The position numbers and the translations under genes are program-made. This document shows, in pieces, positions 1-8,318 of a stretch of 53,352 bases of DNA. This DNA is from Thalassotalea sp. (GTDB lineage Bacteria; Pseudomonadota; Gammaproteobacteria; Enterobacterales; Alteromonadaceae), in contig JAKVCY010000061.1 in the NCBI GenBank assembly GCA_022448425.1, positions 1 through 53,352 on the forward strand. The letters run 5' to 3'. The notes under the pieces were generated by a model. It did not search any database. It was not told where the DNA came from and saw only the letters and a list, made by a program, of their open reading frames with translations. Numbering within the stretch: position 1 is the first letter of the stretch; each line of letters starts with the position of its first letter.

Positions 1-306
1 TGTAAATTCGCCCCGTTAAATACATGATTCTGGATAGCAGTTTCCAGCTGTCATCTGTTAGCATTAGTCTCGGCATTTGGGAAAGTTAAATTGTTTTTTG
101 GCGAAATCATTATAACCGACCCAATTGCTGTTTACTTTTCATACCGCAAAGATCAACACGCTCTAGGTTAAATTAATAAAAAAACATAATTTAAGAATAG
201 ATATGACCGCAACATATGCTGCTAGCAAAGAATAAACAACAAAAAAAAGCCCCGACGGTTAATGATTACCGTTGGAGCTTTTCAGGTGTCTAGGACTGAC
301 TTTTAC
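1..306. other. Left-edge non-coding stretch
   Basis: No convincing gene is visible in these first 306 bases. The stretch is AT-rich with short A and T runs. Its only clear structure is the terminator at about 241-282 that serves the reductase gene reading toward this edge. A gene continuing beyond the left edge cannot be excluded. Confidence 0.5.
241..282 (-). terminator. Rho-independent terminator after the OYE reductase
   Basis: Read on the minus strand, an imperfect GC-rich stem (GCTCCAACGGT pairing with ACCGTCGGGGC) is followed by a run of eight T. It lies about 25 bases past the stop codon of the reductase gene. Confidence 0.8.
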
Positions 307-1413
307 TTAAACCAACTGGCCTAATTGCTTTTTATCGAATGCAACCAAACTTTCTGATTGTCCTTCTTTAACTTTGTTAACCCAATCTGGGTTGGCAATT
401 AATGCGCGGCCAATCGCTACTAAGTCAAACTCTTCACCATCTATACGTTGATGCAAGTTATCAAGGTTTGCAGTTTCTGCATCTTTAAAGTTCGCAGTGC
501 CATCTTCAGGCAAAAAGTCTTGGTTAAGACCTACGCTACCAACGGTAATTGTAGGCTTACCTGTGAGCTTTTTAACCCAGCCGGCCAAATTCAACTCACT
601 TCCTTCAAACTCTGGTTCCCAGAAGCGACGCTGTGAACAATGGAAAATATCCACGCCAGCCTCTGCCAAAGGCGTCAAGAACTCATCTAGTTGTTCTGGT
701 GTTTCGACTAATCTAGCATCATAGTTTTGCTGTTTCCATTGTGACCAACGGAAAATGATTGGGAATTCTTCACCAACAGCTGCTCTCACAGCAGTGACAA
801 GTTCAATTGCGAAGCGAGAACGTCCTGCTAAATCACCGCCATATTCGTCTGTACGTTGGTTTGTATCTTCCCAGAAGAATTGATCAATTAAGTAACCATG
901 AGCACCGTGAATTTCGATTGCATCAAATCCGATACGTTTCGCATCTGACGCTGCTTGGGCAAATGCTTGAATAACGTCTTGAATGTCTTGCTTGGTCATC
1001 TCATGACCAGTAACTTTCCCAGGAATAGCCATACCTGACGGACCATAACCGGGAGTATCACCGCCAGGTTCAGCACCAGGTTTACGAATAGCACCTACGT
1101 GCCAAAGCTGTGGCGCTATCTTGCCGCCTTCAGCATGAACAGCATCAACAACTTTTTTCCAGCCAGCAAGGGCTTCTTCACCGTAAAAAGTAGGTACATT
1201 ATCGTAGCCTGAGGCAGCAATATGGTTAACATAAGTACCTTCGGTGATGATTAGTCCAACACCTCCTGCCGCACGGCGACGGTAGTAATCAACAACTAAG
1301 TCGTTAGGTACATTTTTAGGTGAAAATGTTCGCGTCATTGGGGCCATCACAGTTCTGTTAGCGAGTGATAAATTCCCTAGTGTCGCAGGTGTGAATAGTT
1401 TTCCTGTTGTCAT
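307..1413 (-). CDS. NADH:flavin oxidoreductase, old yellow enzyme family
   Basis: An FMN-dependent ene-reductase with a TIM barrel of about 368 residues. Family features are the N-terminal LFTPATLGNLSLANRTVMAPMT stretch that opens the flavin site (key residues N, R and the PMT turn), APQLWHVG in the barrel, the IHGAHGYLIDQFF active-site segment (His-x-x-His that binds the substrate carbonyl) and the C-terminal VAIGRALIANPDW phosphate-binding turn. Relatives reduce activated C=C bonds of enones, maleimides or nitro compounds. The ATG at 1413 is chosen over an upstream in-frame start because GAGGGG lies 5-6 bases before it. The gene follows a TetR regulator, and a palindromic operator sits 57 bases upstream of its start, so repression by that regulator with induction by electrophiles is likely. 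The physiological substrate cannot be told. Confidence 0.93.
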   Translation of the reverse strand: MTTGKLFTPATLGNLSLANRTVMAPMTRTFSPKNVPNDLVVDYYRRRAAGGVGLIITEGTYVNHIAASGYDNVPTFYGEEALAGWKKVVDAVHAEGGKIAPQLWHVGAIRKPGAEPGGDTPGYGPSGMAIPGKVTGHEMTKQDIQDVIQAFAQAASDAKRIGFDAIEIHGAHGYLIDQFFWEDTNQRTDEYGGDLAGRSRFAIELVTAVRAAVGEEFPIIFRWSQWKQQNYDARLVETPEQLDEFLTPLAEAGVDIFHCSQRRFWEPEFEGSELNLAGWVKKLTGKPTITVGSVGLNQDFLPEDGTANFKDAETANLDNLHQRIDGEEFDLVAIGRALIANPDWVNKVKEGQSESLVAFDKKQLGQLV

Positions 1414-1469
1414 TACGTTCCCCTCAATATTCACTGTTAATTTGTATTGTCTGTTATGTAAAAACACCA

Positions 1470-1493
1470 CTAACTTACCTACAGGTCAGTTAG
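1470..1493. promoter_or_regulatory. Predicted TetR-type operator upstream of the reductase
   Basis: Left half CTAACTTACCT and right half AGGTCAGTTAG form an inverted repeat (11-2-11, one mismatch). The same architecture recurs at 2116-2139 directly upstream of the TetR gene. It lies between the TetR stop codon and the reductase start, so the reductase probably has its own regulated promoter here. Confidence 0.8.
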
Positions 1494-1509
1494 TGGGTTA
1501 AAATTTTTT

Positions 1510-2106
1510 CTAAGCCTCTTTCTGGCTTACATTTGAGCCCAAAAGCACATAGATCTGATTCATTGTCTGTTCAAATATTTCGTCGCCATGAACACGTGAA
1601 TACTGTAATGCTCCTTTGCATGCCAGCACCACTAAAATTGCTTGGCTGTTTACATCACCAGCAAAGCTAAATTCATCACCTTTTAAGCCCATTACTAAAA
1701 TATCGCGAATAAACCCTAGTTCATGTTCATCCAACAGGCGCAGTTCTTTCTGCATCGCAGGTGGCAAAGAGGCAATATCAACTTGTAGGCTACTTAACGG
1801 ACAAATTTTGTTTTTGCCACAAGAGAATCGCAGAATACCGTTCACATACGTGTCTAGTTTAGTTTTGGCTGTTGAACGGTTAGCTAAAATCTTACCAAAC
1901 TCTTTTTCATGCCACTGTTTGACCGATTGGCACAAAGCAACGCCCAAGTTCTCTTTCTTAGGAAAATGATGATGGATGCTCGCTTTGGTAATCGACAGAC
2001 GATTGGCGATATCAAGGTAGCTAAAATTTTCAAAGCCATGTACCTGCAACAAGTCGAGTGCTACCGATACTATTTGCTCTTTTCTATTTTTTGAACGAGT
2101 TTGCAT
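1510..2106 (-). CDS. TetR/AcrR family transcriptional regulator
   Basis: A 198-residue DNA-binding repressor of the TetR fold. Residues about 8-55 carry the N-terminal three-helix domain with the helix-turn-helix (YLDIANRLSITKASIHHHF). The variable C-terminal ligand domain holds two cysteines five residues apart near the ICPLSSLQ segment, a place where many AcrR-type proteins have a Cys. The gene is codirectional with the reductase and has a palindromic site 10 bases upstream of its ATG matching the one before the reductase, which indicates autorepression and local control. No clear Shine-Dalgarno precedes the ATG. The arrangement resembles nemR-nemA of enterobacteria in logic, but orthology is not claimed. 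Confidence 0.92.
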   Translation of the reverse strand: MQTRSKNRKEQIVSVALDLLQVHGFENFSYLDIANRLSITKASIHHHFPKKENLGVALCQSVKQWHEKEFGKILANRSTAKTKLDTYVNGILRFSCGKNKICPLSSLQVDIASLPPAMQKELRLLDEHELGFIRDILVMGLKGDEFSFAGDVNSQAILVVLACKGALQYSRVHGDEIFEQTMNQIYVLLGSNVSQKEA

Positions 2107-2115
2107 ACTATTAAC

Positions 2116-2139
2116 TTAACTTACCCTTAGGTAAGTTAG
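2116..2139. promoter_or_regulatory. Predicted TetR-type operator upstream of the TetR gene
   Basis: Left half TTAACTTACCC and right half AGGTAAGTTAG are spaced by two bases, the same 11-2-11 palindrome as at 1470-1493. It almost touches the start codon at 2106, which fits autorepression. Confidence 0.8.
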
Positions 2140-2222
2140 CAAGATCTTTTTGTAATTTTAGTATACAGAAAAGCGACTAAGATATAATAGTAAGTGTTGT
2201 GAGTATGCTTTATGGCAAGAGT

Positions 2223-3539
2223 TTATTCGGTAGTAGACTGATCTAAAAACACTTGATTTCGACCTGATTGTTTTGCGCGATAAAGTGCACGATCTGCACG
2301 AGAGAAAATATTGTCGAAGTTGTTGTCCTGTTCGAGCAGAGAAGTTACCCCCAAACTCAATGTAACTTTGTGGGTATCGTCGCCTAATCCCTTGCACGGA
2401 AAATCACTATGATATTGGCATATGCGCTCAGCCATTGCCTTAGCATGTACTTTAGACGTTTTGGGTAGAAAAATAGAAAACTCTTCACCTCCCATTCTAG
2501 CCAATGTATCTTCGACACGAATCATTTGCTGTAAATTGGCCGCAATACTTTGCAGTACTGCATCACCTGTTGGGTGACCGAACTTATCGTTAACATCCTT
2601 GAAGTGGTCGATATCAATAGAGATAAGCGCTATATCTTCATCGTGACGTGTTGCACGATTGAACTCCTTTTCAGCCTGTTCAAAGAAGTAACGTCTGTTG
2701 TATAGGCCTGTTAGTGCATCGGTCCTCGCTTGGCGTTTAAACTCTTCCTTAAGCTGAAATAACTCTGTGATGTCAGTAGAAAAACCAATAAGGGCAGGCG
2801 TTAGCTCGTCGCCATTGTGCATGTAAGGGATTTTAACGCTAAGGTAACGTAACAGCGAACCGTCCTTATCTTGCACAACCTCTTCGACACTTTGTTTTTC
2901 ATTCGTTTCGAAAACTTTTTTATCAGACACCCAAAAGTGGTCAGCCACATTTTGCGGCAAAATGTCCGTGTCTTTTTTCCCAATGATCTGGTCTGCTGGC
3001 AAGCCAAACAATTCAGCTACTCGTTGGTTCACGAATAAAAAGCGACGGTCACTAGATTTCATGTAAACATGAGCGTCTATGTTATTCAACACAGCATCCA
3101 GCATATGTCGCTGGTCAGCTATGGTTTTCTGTAATTGTTTTTCGTGTGTGATGTCAGTTGAAATACCACAAATACCAATGACGTTTCCGCCATAGTCGAG
3201 CAGTGGTTCTTTATTACTGCGGAAGACTCTAAGTTCGTCAGTCGCTTTGACAAAGTTTGTTTCCTCAGCCACGACAGCCTGCTTTGTATGCATAACTTCT
3301 TTGTCATTCTCTTTAATTTGATTAGAAATTTTCAAATCAAAGAAATGACTGTCATCAAAGCCAACAACTTCGTCAAAGGTTTTATCAAATAACGTTAAAA
3401 CCGCTTGATTTACGTATGTGTAACGCCCTTCAAGGTCCTTCGTGAAAATGTAAGCGTTCACGTTATCAAGTGCTGCTTCAAGTAGCTTGATATGATTTTT
3501 CACTTTACTGGGAATTCGCGTATTCACGGCCACGCTCAT
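2223..3539 (-). CDS. Diguanylate cyclase with two PAS domains
   Basis: A 438-residue soluble enzyme that should make cyclic di-GMP from two GTP. Two PAS sensor domains span about residues 15-130 and 135-260, each beginning with the pattern of a residue run ending in AYIF or AHVY followed by a FVNQ-type strand. A GGDEF domain occupies about 270-438. The signature is GGEEF at 350-354, preceded five residues earlier by RVED, which matches the RxxD product-inhibition site. The GTP-binding D and N residues (IDIDHFKDVNDKFGH) are intact, so activity is expected. No transmembrane segment is seen, so it should act in the cytoplasm. Its neighbours are regulators with no operon link, and the signal sensed by the PAS domains is unknown. 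Confidence 0.95.
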   Translation of the reverse strand: MSVAVNTRIPSKVKNHIKLLEAALDNVNAYIFTKDLEGRYTYVNQAVLTLFDKTFDEVVGFDDSHFFDLKISNQIKENDKEVMHTKQAVVAEETNFVKATDELRVFRSNKEPLLDYGGNVIGICGISTDITHEKQLQKTIADQRHMLDAVLNNIDAHVYMKSSDRRFLFVNQRVAELFGLPADQIIGKKDTDILPQNVADHFWVSDKKVFETNEKQSVEEVVQDKDGSLLRYLSVKIPYMHNGDELTPALIGFSTDITELFQLKEEFKRQARTDALTGLYNRRYFFEQAEKEFNRATRHDEDIALISIDIDHFKDVNDKFGHPTGDAVLQSIAANLQQMIRVEDTLARMGGEEFSIFLPKTSKVHAKAMAERICQYHSDFPCKGLGDDTHKVTLSLGVTSLLEQDNNFDNIFSRADRALYRAKQSGRNQVFLDQSTTE

Positions 3540-3690
3540 CTAATTGGTATCGAATGATATTAGTACATCAGAAATCGACGAAATTTAGCGCCACTACCCC
3601 TTACTAGTAAAAATAGCAGTAAATGGGCTATGTGCAATTTTTCCCCAGCAAAAAAACTGATATTTTCAAGCTCTGCCGACAATAGCATGT

Positions 3691-4605
3691 CTATCTTGCT
3701 GCGTCATCGAGCTTGAAGGTAGTAATTAAGTCTATGAAAGAGCGTACTTTTGGCGACAAATGTTTGCGTGAAGGGTAAACCACGAATACGTCTACCTCGG
3801 GTGTGTGATAGTCATCAAACAATACGGCAAGGTCACCGCTATTGAGTGCTTCTTGCATTGTGAAAGCAGGTAAGCGACAAATACCATGACCATCTAGCAC
3901 CATTTTTAATTCCATATCTGAGCTATTGCAAAGCATCGATGCTGGTACTTCTACGTGAATATTTTTCTCATCCTTACCAATAAACATCCATCGATTAGGC
4001 TGCTTGAGGTTGGTATAGCAAATACACTTATGATGTTTGAGTTGCTCCGGATGTTTTGGCGTGCCATGTTTCTCAAGATAGTCATGCGACGCGACAATAT
4101 AAGCAGGGCTAGTAAACAACTTTCGACAGATTAGACTCGATTCCTCTAATTGATGAGTTGCTCGAATTACGACATCAAACCCATCTTGAATAACATCTAC
4201 TTTTCTATCATTTAAATCGAGCTCTAAATTCACCTTAGGGAATCGACGCATATACTCGGACAAAATAGGCTGAAAATAATTGATACTCAGCGCAACAGGA
4301 CAACTCACACGCAATGTTCCACGCGGTTCTACTTCAGATTGTGAGATCTCACCCAAGGTATGCTCAGCATCATGCACAAGCTGCATACATTGTTGATAAT
4401 AAAGTTTCCCCTCAGGTGTCAGACTAATCGACCTCGTGGTGCGGTTCATTAATCTCACGCCAAGCCTTTCTTCTAATTTATTTAACTCTTTACTGATGTA
4501 AGAAGTCGAGTGACCGGTCAGTTCAGCTGCTGAAGTAAAGCTGCCTGCGTTTACGAGGTGAGTGAAAATAACCACACCATCAAAAAGCTTTGTATTGGTT
4601 ACCAT
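3691..4605 (-). CDS. LysR family transcriptional regulator
   Basis: A 304-residue LysR-type regulator. The winged helix-turn-helix lies at about residues 10-65 (SFTSAAELTGHSTSYISKELNKLEERLGVRL), followed by the linker helix and a two-lobed periplasmic-binding-type effector domain from about 95. It is divergent from the FMN reductase at 4834, the usual arrangement for a LysR protein and its target. CGGAA precedes the ATG at a suitable distance. The sequence is of the CrgA/DsdC-like subgroup with NRTTRSISLT after the helix. The effector cannot be inferred from sequence. Confidence 0.93.
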   Translation of the reverse strand: MVTNTKLFDGVVIFTHLVNAGSFTSAAELTGHSTSYISKELNKLEERLGVRLMNRTTRSISLTPEGKLYYQQCMQLVHDAEHTLGEISQSEVEPRGTLRVSCPVALSINYFQPILSEYMRRFPKVNLELDLNDRKVDVIQDGFDVVIRATHQLEESSLICRKLFTSPAYIVASHDYLEKHGTPKHPEQLKHHKCICYTNLKQPNRWMFIGKDEKNIHVEVPASMLCNSSDMELKMVLDGHGICRLPAFTMQEALNSGDLAVLFDDYHTPEVDVFVVYPSRKHLSPKVRSFIDLITTFKLDDAAR

Positions 4606-4731
4606 TTCAATTCCGCCCTATTCATCTCATTACTTTCTCTAAAATAACAGCATCTATCTACGTCATGACGATTCATTACAGAGACCTGCCATTGACAAAA
4701 AACAACAGCCAATTAAAAGTCATTTGGAAAA

Positions 4732-4747
4732 AGTATATAAACATACT
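4732..4747. promoter_or_regulatory. Candidate LysR-type binding dyad
   Basis: AGTAT and ATACT are perfect inverted arms separated by six bases in the divergent LysR/FMN-reductase region, 87 bases upstream of the reductase start. It fits the T-N11-A form of LysR boxes. The surroundings are very AT-rich, so chance is a real alternative. Confidence 0.45.
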
Positions 4748-4833
4748 AGATATTAATAATTATATATAAACAATATAGAATGTATTTCAACAATCAACGA
4801 ACAACACGAAACTGAATTTAATTAAGAGGACTA

Positions 4834-5361
4834 ATGATGAAAGTATTAGCATTTGCTGCTAGCAGCAGCTCAAAATCAATTAACAAAGTACTAGCAAATT
4901 ACGCCGCGTCATTAGTTGACGGCGCAGAATTTGAGCTTCTCGATATCAACGACTATGAAATGCCTATTTATAGCCAAGACAGAGAAGAAGAGTTAGGCCA
5001 ACCACAAGCCGCTAAAGACTTCTTCCAAAAGTTAGGTGATGCCGATGCCATCATTATTTCTTTTGCCGAACACAATGGTACATACACCGCAGCGTACAAA
5101 AACTTATTCGACTGGACATCACGTATTGATATGAAGGTGTTTCAGGGTAAACCTGTCGTGTATCTAGCGGCCTCGCCAGGCCCTGGCGGCGCACAAAGCG
5201 TGCTTGCTGCTGCAGTAAATTCGGCACAATTTTTCGCAGCAGATGTAAGAGCATCACTTTCAATTCCAAGTTTCTACGACAACTTTGATATGGAGTCACA
5301 GAAATTAACTAACGCTGAACTTGAAGCTTCATTGCGAGAGGCTGTTGCAAAGCTTAAGTAA
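4834..5361 (+). CDS. NAD(P)H-dependent FMN reductase (flavodoxin-like)
   Basis: A 175-residue flavoprotein of the NADPH_red/ArsH-like group with a flavodoxin-like fold. The N-terminal FAASSSSKSINK loop is the FMN phosphate-binding segment, and AEHNGTYTAAYKNLFDW and ASPGPGGAQSVL are the second and third flavin-contact regions of the family. It transfers hydride from NAD(P)H to FMN or quinone-like acceptors in the cytoplasm. Two consecutive ATG codons (4834, 4837) follow AAGAGGA, and the second has the better spacing. It is divergent from a LysR regulator that is its probable controller. Quinone or azo reduction are possible specific roles, undecided here. Confidence 0.9.
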   Translation: MMKVLAFAASSSSKSINKVLANYAASLVDGAEFELLDINDYEMPIYSQDREEELGQPQAAKDFFQKLGDADAIIISFAEHNGTYTAAYKNLFDWTSRIDMKVFQGKPVVYLAASPGPGGAQSVLAAAVNSAQFFAADVRASLSIPSFYDNFDMESQKLTNAELEASLREAVAKLK

Positions 5362-5404
5362 TGCAATAATTAATGCTATAACCAATGACACCAAAGCAAT
5401 TGAA

Positions 5405-5432
5405 AGAGTAGCTACATCTGAATAGCTACTCT
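5405..5432. terminator. Hairpin between convergent genes
   Basis: A perfect 10-bp stem (AGAGTAGCTA with TAGCTACTCT, 8-base loop) lies between the convergent FMN reductase and TauE genes. It lacks a good T run on either side, so it is a weak or factor-dependent terminator at best. Confidence 0.45.
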
Positions 5433-5516
5433 CTCAAATCAAAAGCATACTCTTCGAACTCTGATAAAACCTCACCCAAGCCCCTATAAAGTCTTAGCCA
5501 GGCCATAGAACAATGG

Positions 5517-6341
5517 CTAGATAACAGAAACAAGCATTTTTAAAGCCAGTAAAACGAGCACTAAGGCGAATACCTTTTTCAGCGTGGCAACAGGCAAAGC
5601 ATGAGCAAGCTTGGCTCCTAAAGGTGCAGTAAAAAAGCTAGTAATCGCAATACAAACAACGGCTGGCAGATAAATAAAGCCAACAACACCTGCTTGCTCA
5701 TAACTTACTTGTAAACCATTTAAGAGATAACCAATTGTCCCCGCTAGCGCTATTGGTAAGCCAACAGCCGCAGACGTACCGATCGCCTTTTTAATATCAA
5801 TACCTCGAGCAGACAAATAAGGGACAGTCAACGAACCACCACCAATAGAAACAAGTGCAGATATTGCACCTATCCCACCACCCGCAGCTACTAATTGCCC
5901 ATTGCTAGGCAATGGCTTAGCTTCCTGCATTGATTTCGATTTGCTAAACATACCAACCGCAACATAAGTCATGAAGGCGGCAAAAAATATCGCCAAGTAA
6001 GTTGAGTTAACACTTGCTGCGATAAAAGTAGCTGCAAATGTGCCACCAATAACACCTATCGAGAGCTTAGATACGAGTGGCCAAATAACGGCTTTGTTTC
6101 GGTGATGGGCTCCAAGGCTGGCTATAGATGTAAATATTATGCATGCCATCGATGTACCTAATGCTAAGTGAACAACGCGTTCTGCTGGTACCCCTTGCGC
6201 TAAAAACAGTGTCGTTAACATTGGCACCATAATGCCACCGCCGCCAACACCCAATAAGCCCGCGAAAAACCCTACAACACAACCAAGCAGTGCAAATAGC
6301 ATCAACCAAGTCGTCATCTCGCTGCTGAAAGTAAAGTCCAT
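5517..6341 (-). CDS. TauE/SafE family sulfite/anion exporter
   Basis: A 274-residue inner-membrane protein with about eight hydrophobic segments in two homologous halves. The halves carry the repeated family motif: GLLGVGGGGIMVPML near residue 30 and ALVSIGGGSLTVPYL near 165. Members export sulfite, sulfoacetate or other organosulfur anions, and many are unassigned. The ATG at 6341 follows AAGGAAG at seven bases, which decides it over an upstream in-frame TTG. No sulfur-metabolism gene is adjacent, so the substrate stays open. Confidence 0.9.
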   Translation of the reverse strand: MDFTFSSEMTTWLMLFALLGCVVGFFAGLLGVGGGGIMVPMLTTLFLAQGVPAERVVHLALGTSMACIIFTSIASLGAHHRNKAVIWPLVSKLSIGVIGGTFAATFIAASVNSTYLAIFFAAFMTYVAVGMFSKSKSMQEAKPLPSNGQLVAAGGGIGAISALVSIGGGSLTVPYLSARGIDIKKAIGTSAAVGLPIALAGTIGYLLNGLQVSYEQAGVVGFIYLPAVVCIAITSFFTAPLGAKLAHALPVATLKKVFALVLVLLALKMLVSVI

Positions 6342-6546
6342 CAATATCTTCCTTTTTTGTCTGCCCTCGTTTAAAAAGTGGGCATAACCTATCAGCTAAC
6401 GCGTTAAATTTTAAGGGACTTATCAAGAATAAATGAATTTAGAATTAAAGCGTGCGGAAATGAATGATGTGGTTTAATCATAATCACTGCACTTAACACA
6501 AATATCCAGTAAAATACCCGCGTTTAAATTTATCGACCTCTTCCAT

Positions 6547-8256
6547 ATGTTATCTGAAAAAGCGCCTACTTGTTTTACCTTATTGCCTGAGTCAAAAACA
6601 ACATTCAAATTACCAGAGCGCTTCACTTATCCGTTCGTGTATCAACCCAATGAGCTGGCGATCGCGGCAAGCCAATTGTTGCAGGAAAAGCTCCCTTTGT
6701 ACCATTCACTTGATGCGGATATTAAAGGCCGCATGTACGGTGTTTTGGTCGTACAGAATGCCGCTGGCGAAATTGGTTACTTGTCAGCAATGTCGGGTAA
6801 CAACAATGATTTATACGAACATCAAGAAAGTCTACCTGATTTCCAAAATCCTAAAGAAAATCAGCGTGTTAACTTTGTACCGAATATTTTTACCGGCTTT
6901 GAAGAGGGCAGCGAATACCAGCGAAAGCATTCGATAGTGAATCAACTAAATGCCGAAATAAACGCATTAACAAATGATTTAAGCTATCAACAACTCCAGC
7001 AACTCGTAGTAAGTGAAGGGCAAGCTGCTGAATTTCAGATATCAAAGCAACAGCGGCAAGCAACCAACAATCGAAAAGCACGCAAGGCAGAACGCCATTC
7101 ATTCGCCGCCAACAACCTAAGTGAAGAAGCTATAACAGCACGTAGTATCGAGTTATCCCGACAAAGCGTCGCAGATAAAAAACGCTTAACCGAGCTCAAA
7201 AAATATTGGCAACAGCGAGTGTCTGAAGCTAAACAAACGCTAGCAGAAAAAGAAAACGCGATTAACGATCGTGTGAAAACCCGCAGTAAACTTTCTAGCC
7301 AACTGCAAAAAATGATGTTTAGTGAGTATCAATTGCTTAACGCCGATGGCGACGTTGCGCCTTTGCTGTCTTTGTTTACCGACACTGTAACGCGTAAACC
7401 ACCTTCAGGCTCTGGTGATTGCGCTGCGCCTAAGCTACTTCAATATGCCTATAAGCATCAATTAAAACCTATTTGCTTAGCTGAGTTTTGGTGGGGTCAG
7501 CAACCATCTTCGGAAATTCGTAAACACGCCCACTATTACCCCGCATGTCAAGGTAAATGCTTACCTATTTTAACGCATATGCTTAAAGGGTTAGCGGTTG
7601 ATGACAACCCCTTGTTAGTTAACCCAGCAACCGATAAAACACTCGATATTATTTTCCAAGATGATGATGTGGTCGTAGTAAACAAGCCGGCGGGCATGCT
7701 ATCTGTTCCTGGAAAAACAATTGATGATTCAGCATATACGCGTGTTAAGCACATGTTCCGACACACAAGCGGCAGCTTGGTATTACACCGCTTAGATATG
7801 GCAACTTCTGGCTTACTGGTATTTGCCTTAAATAAACGGGCGCACAAACACCTGCAAAAGCAATTTATTAATAAAGTGGTTCAAAAACGTTATGTTGCGA
7901 TCGTAGAAGGCAATATCGAAGGAATTGAAGGTGAAATCCATCTACCACTGATCCTCGACATTAACGACAGACCAAGACAAATGGTTTGTTATGAGCATGG
8001 CAAGCGTGCTGAAACACATTGGCAAGTGATAGAACGTTGCAATGGACATACGCGGCTCTACTTACACCCAATAACTGGCCGAACTCATCAGCTAAGAGTG
8101 CATTGCTCACATCCCGATGGGCTAAATACCCCGATTACTGGTGATGGCTTCTACGGTAAGAAAGGTGAGCGCCTGCATCTGCATGCAGAGCAACTGAGCT
8201 TTTTACACCCTATTTCGCAGGAGCGCTTAACATTCCGAGCAGCACCTGATTTTTAA
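6547..8256 (+). CDS. RluA-type pseudouridine synthase with long N-terminal region
   Basis: A 569-residue protein whose last 220 residues form an RluA-family pseudouridine synthase. The catalytic motif HRLDMATSG has its nucleophilic Asp at 417, and the later PITGRTHQLRVH segment is also conserved. Classical RluA is about 220 residues, so the first ~340 residues are extra. They include a charged, probably coiled-coil stretch (about 115-260) and a Cys-containing region (GDCAAPKLL, then YYPACQGKC) just before the catalytic domain. This long form is known from vibrios and Shewanella. It should convert a uridine in 23S rRNA or tRNA to pseudouridine, but the target position is unknown. It is transcribed alone, divergent from the TauE gene. 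Confidence 0.9.
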   Translation: MLSEKAPTCFTLLPESKTTFKLPERFTYPFVYQPNELAIAASQLLQEKLPLYHSLDADIKGRMYGVLVVQNAAGEIGYLSAMSGNNNDLYEHQESLPDFQNPKENQRVNFVPNIFTGFEEGSEYQRKHSIVNQLNAEINALTNDLSYQQLQQLVVSEGQAAEFQISKQQRQATNNRKARKAERHSFAANNLSEEAITARSIELSRQSVADKKRLTELKKYWQQRVSEAKQTLAEKENAINDRVKTRSKLSSQLQKMMFSEYQLLNADGDVAPLLSLFTDTVTRKPPSGSGDCAAPKLLQYAYKHQLKPICLAEFWWGQQPSSEIRKHAHYYPACQGKCLPILTHMLKGLAVDDNPLLVNPATDKTLDIIFQDDDVVVVNKPAGMLSVPGKTIDDSAYTRVKHMFRHTSGSLVLHRLDMATSGLLVFALNKRAHKHLQKQFINKVVQKRYVAIVEGNIEGIEGEIHLPLILDINDRPRQMVCYEHGKRAETHWQVIERCNGHTRLYLHPITGRTHQLRVHCSHPDGLNTPITGDGFYGKKGERLHLHAEQLSFLHPISQERLTFRAAPDF

Positions 8257-8318
8257 GCGGACGCTAAAAACGAAGATGTGCTAAAAATCGTCGGAACGCA
8301 GTGCGCATGAAAAGTCCG

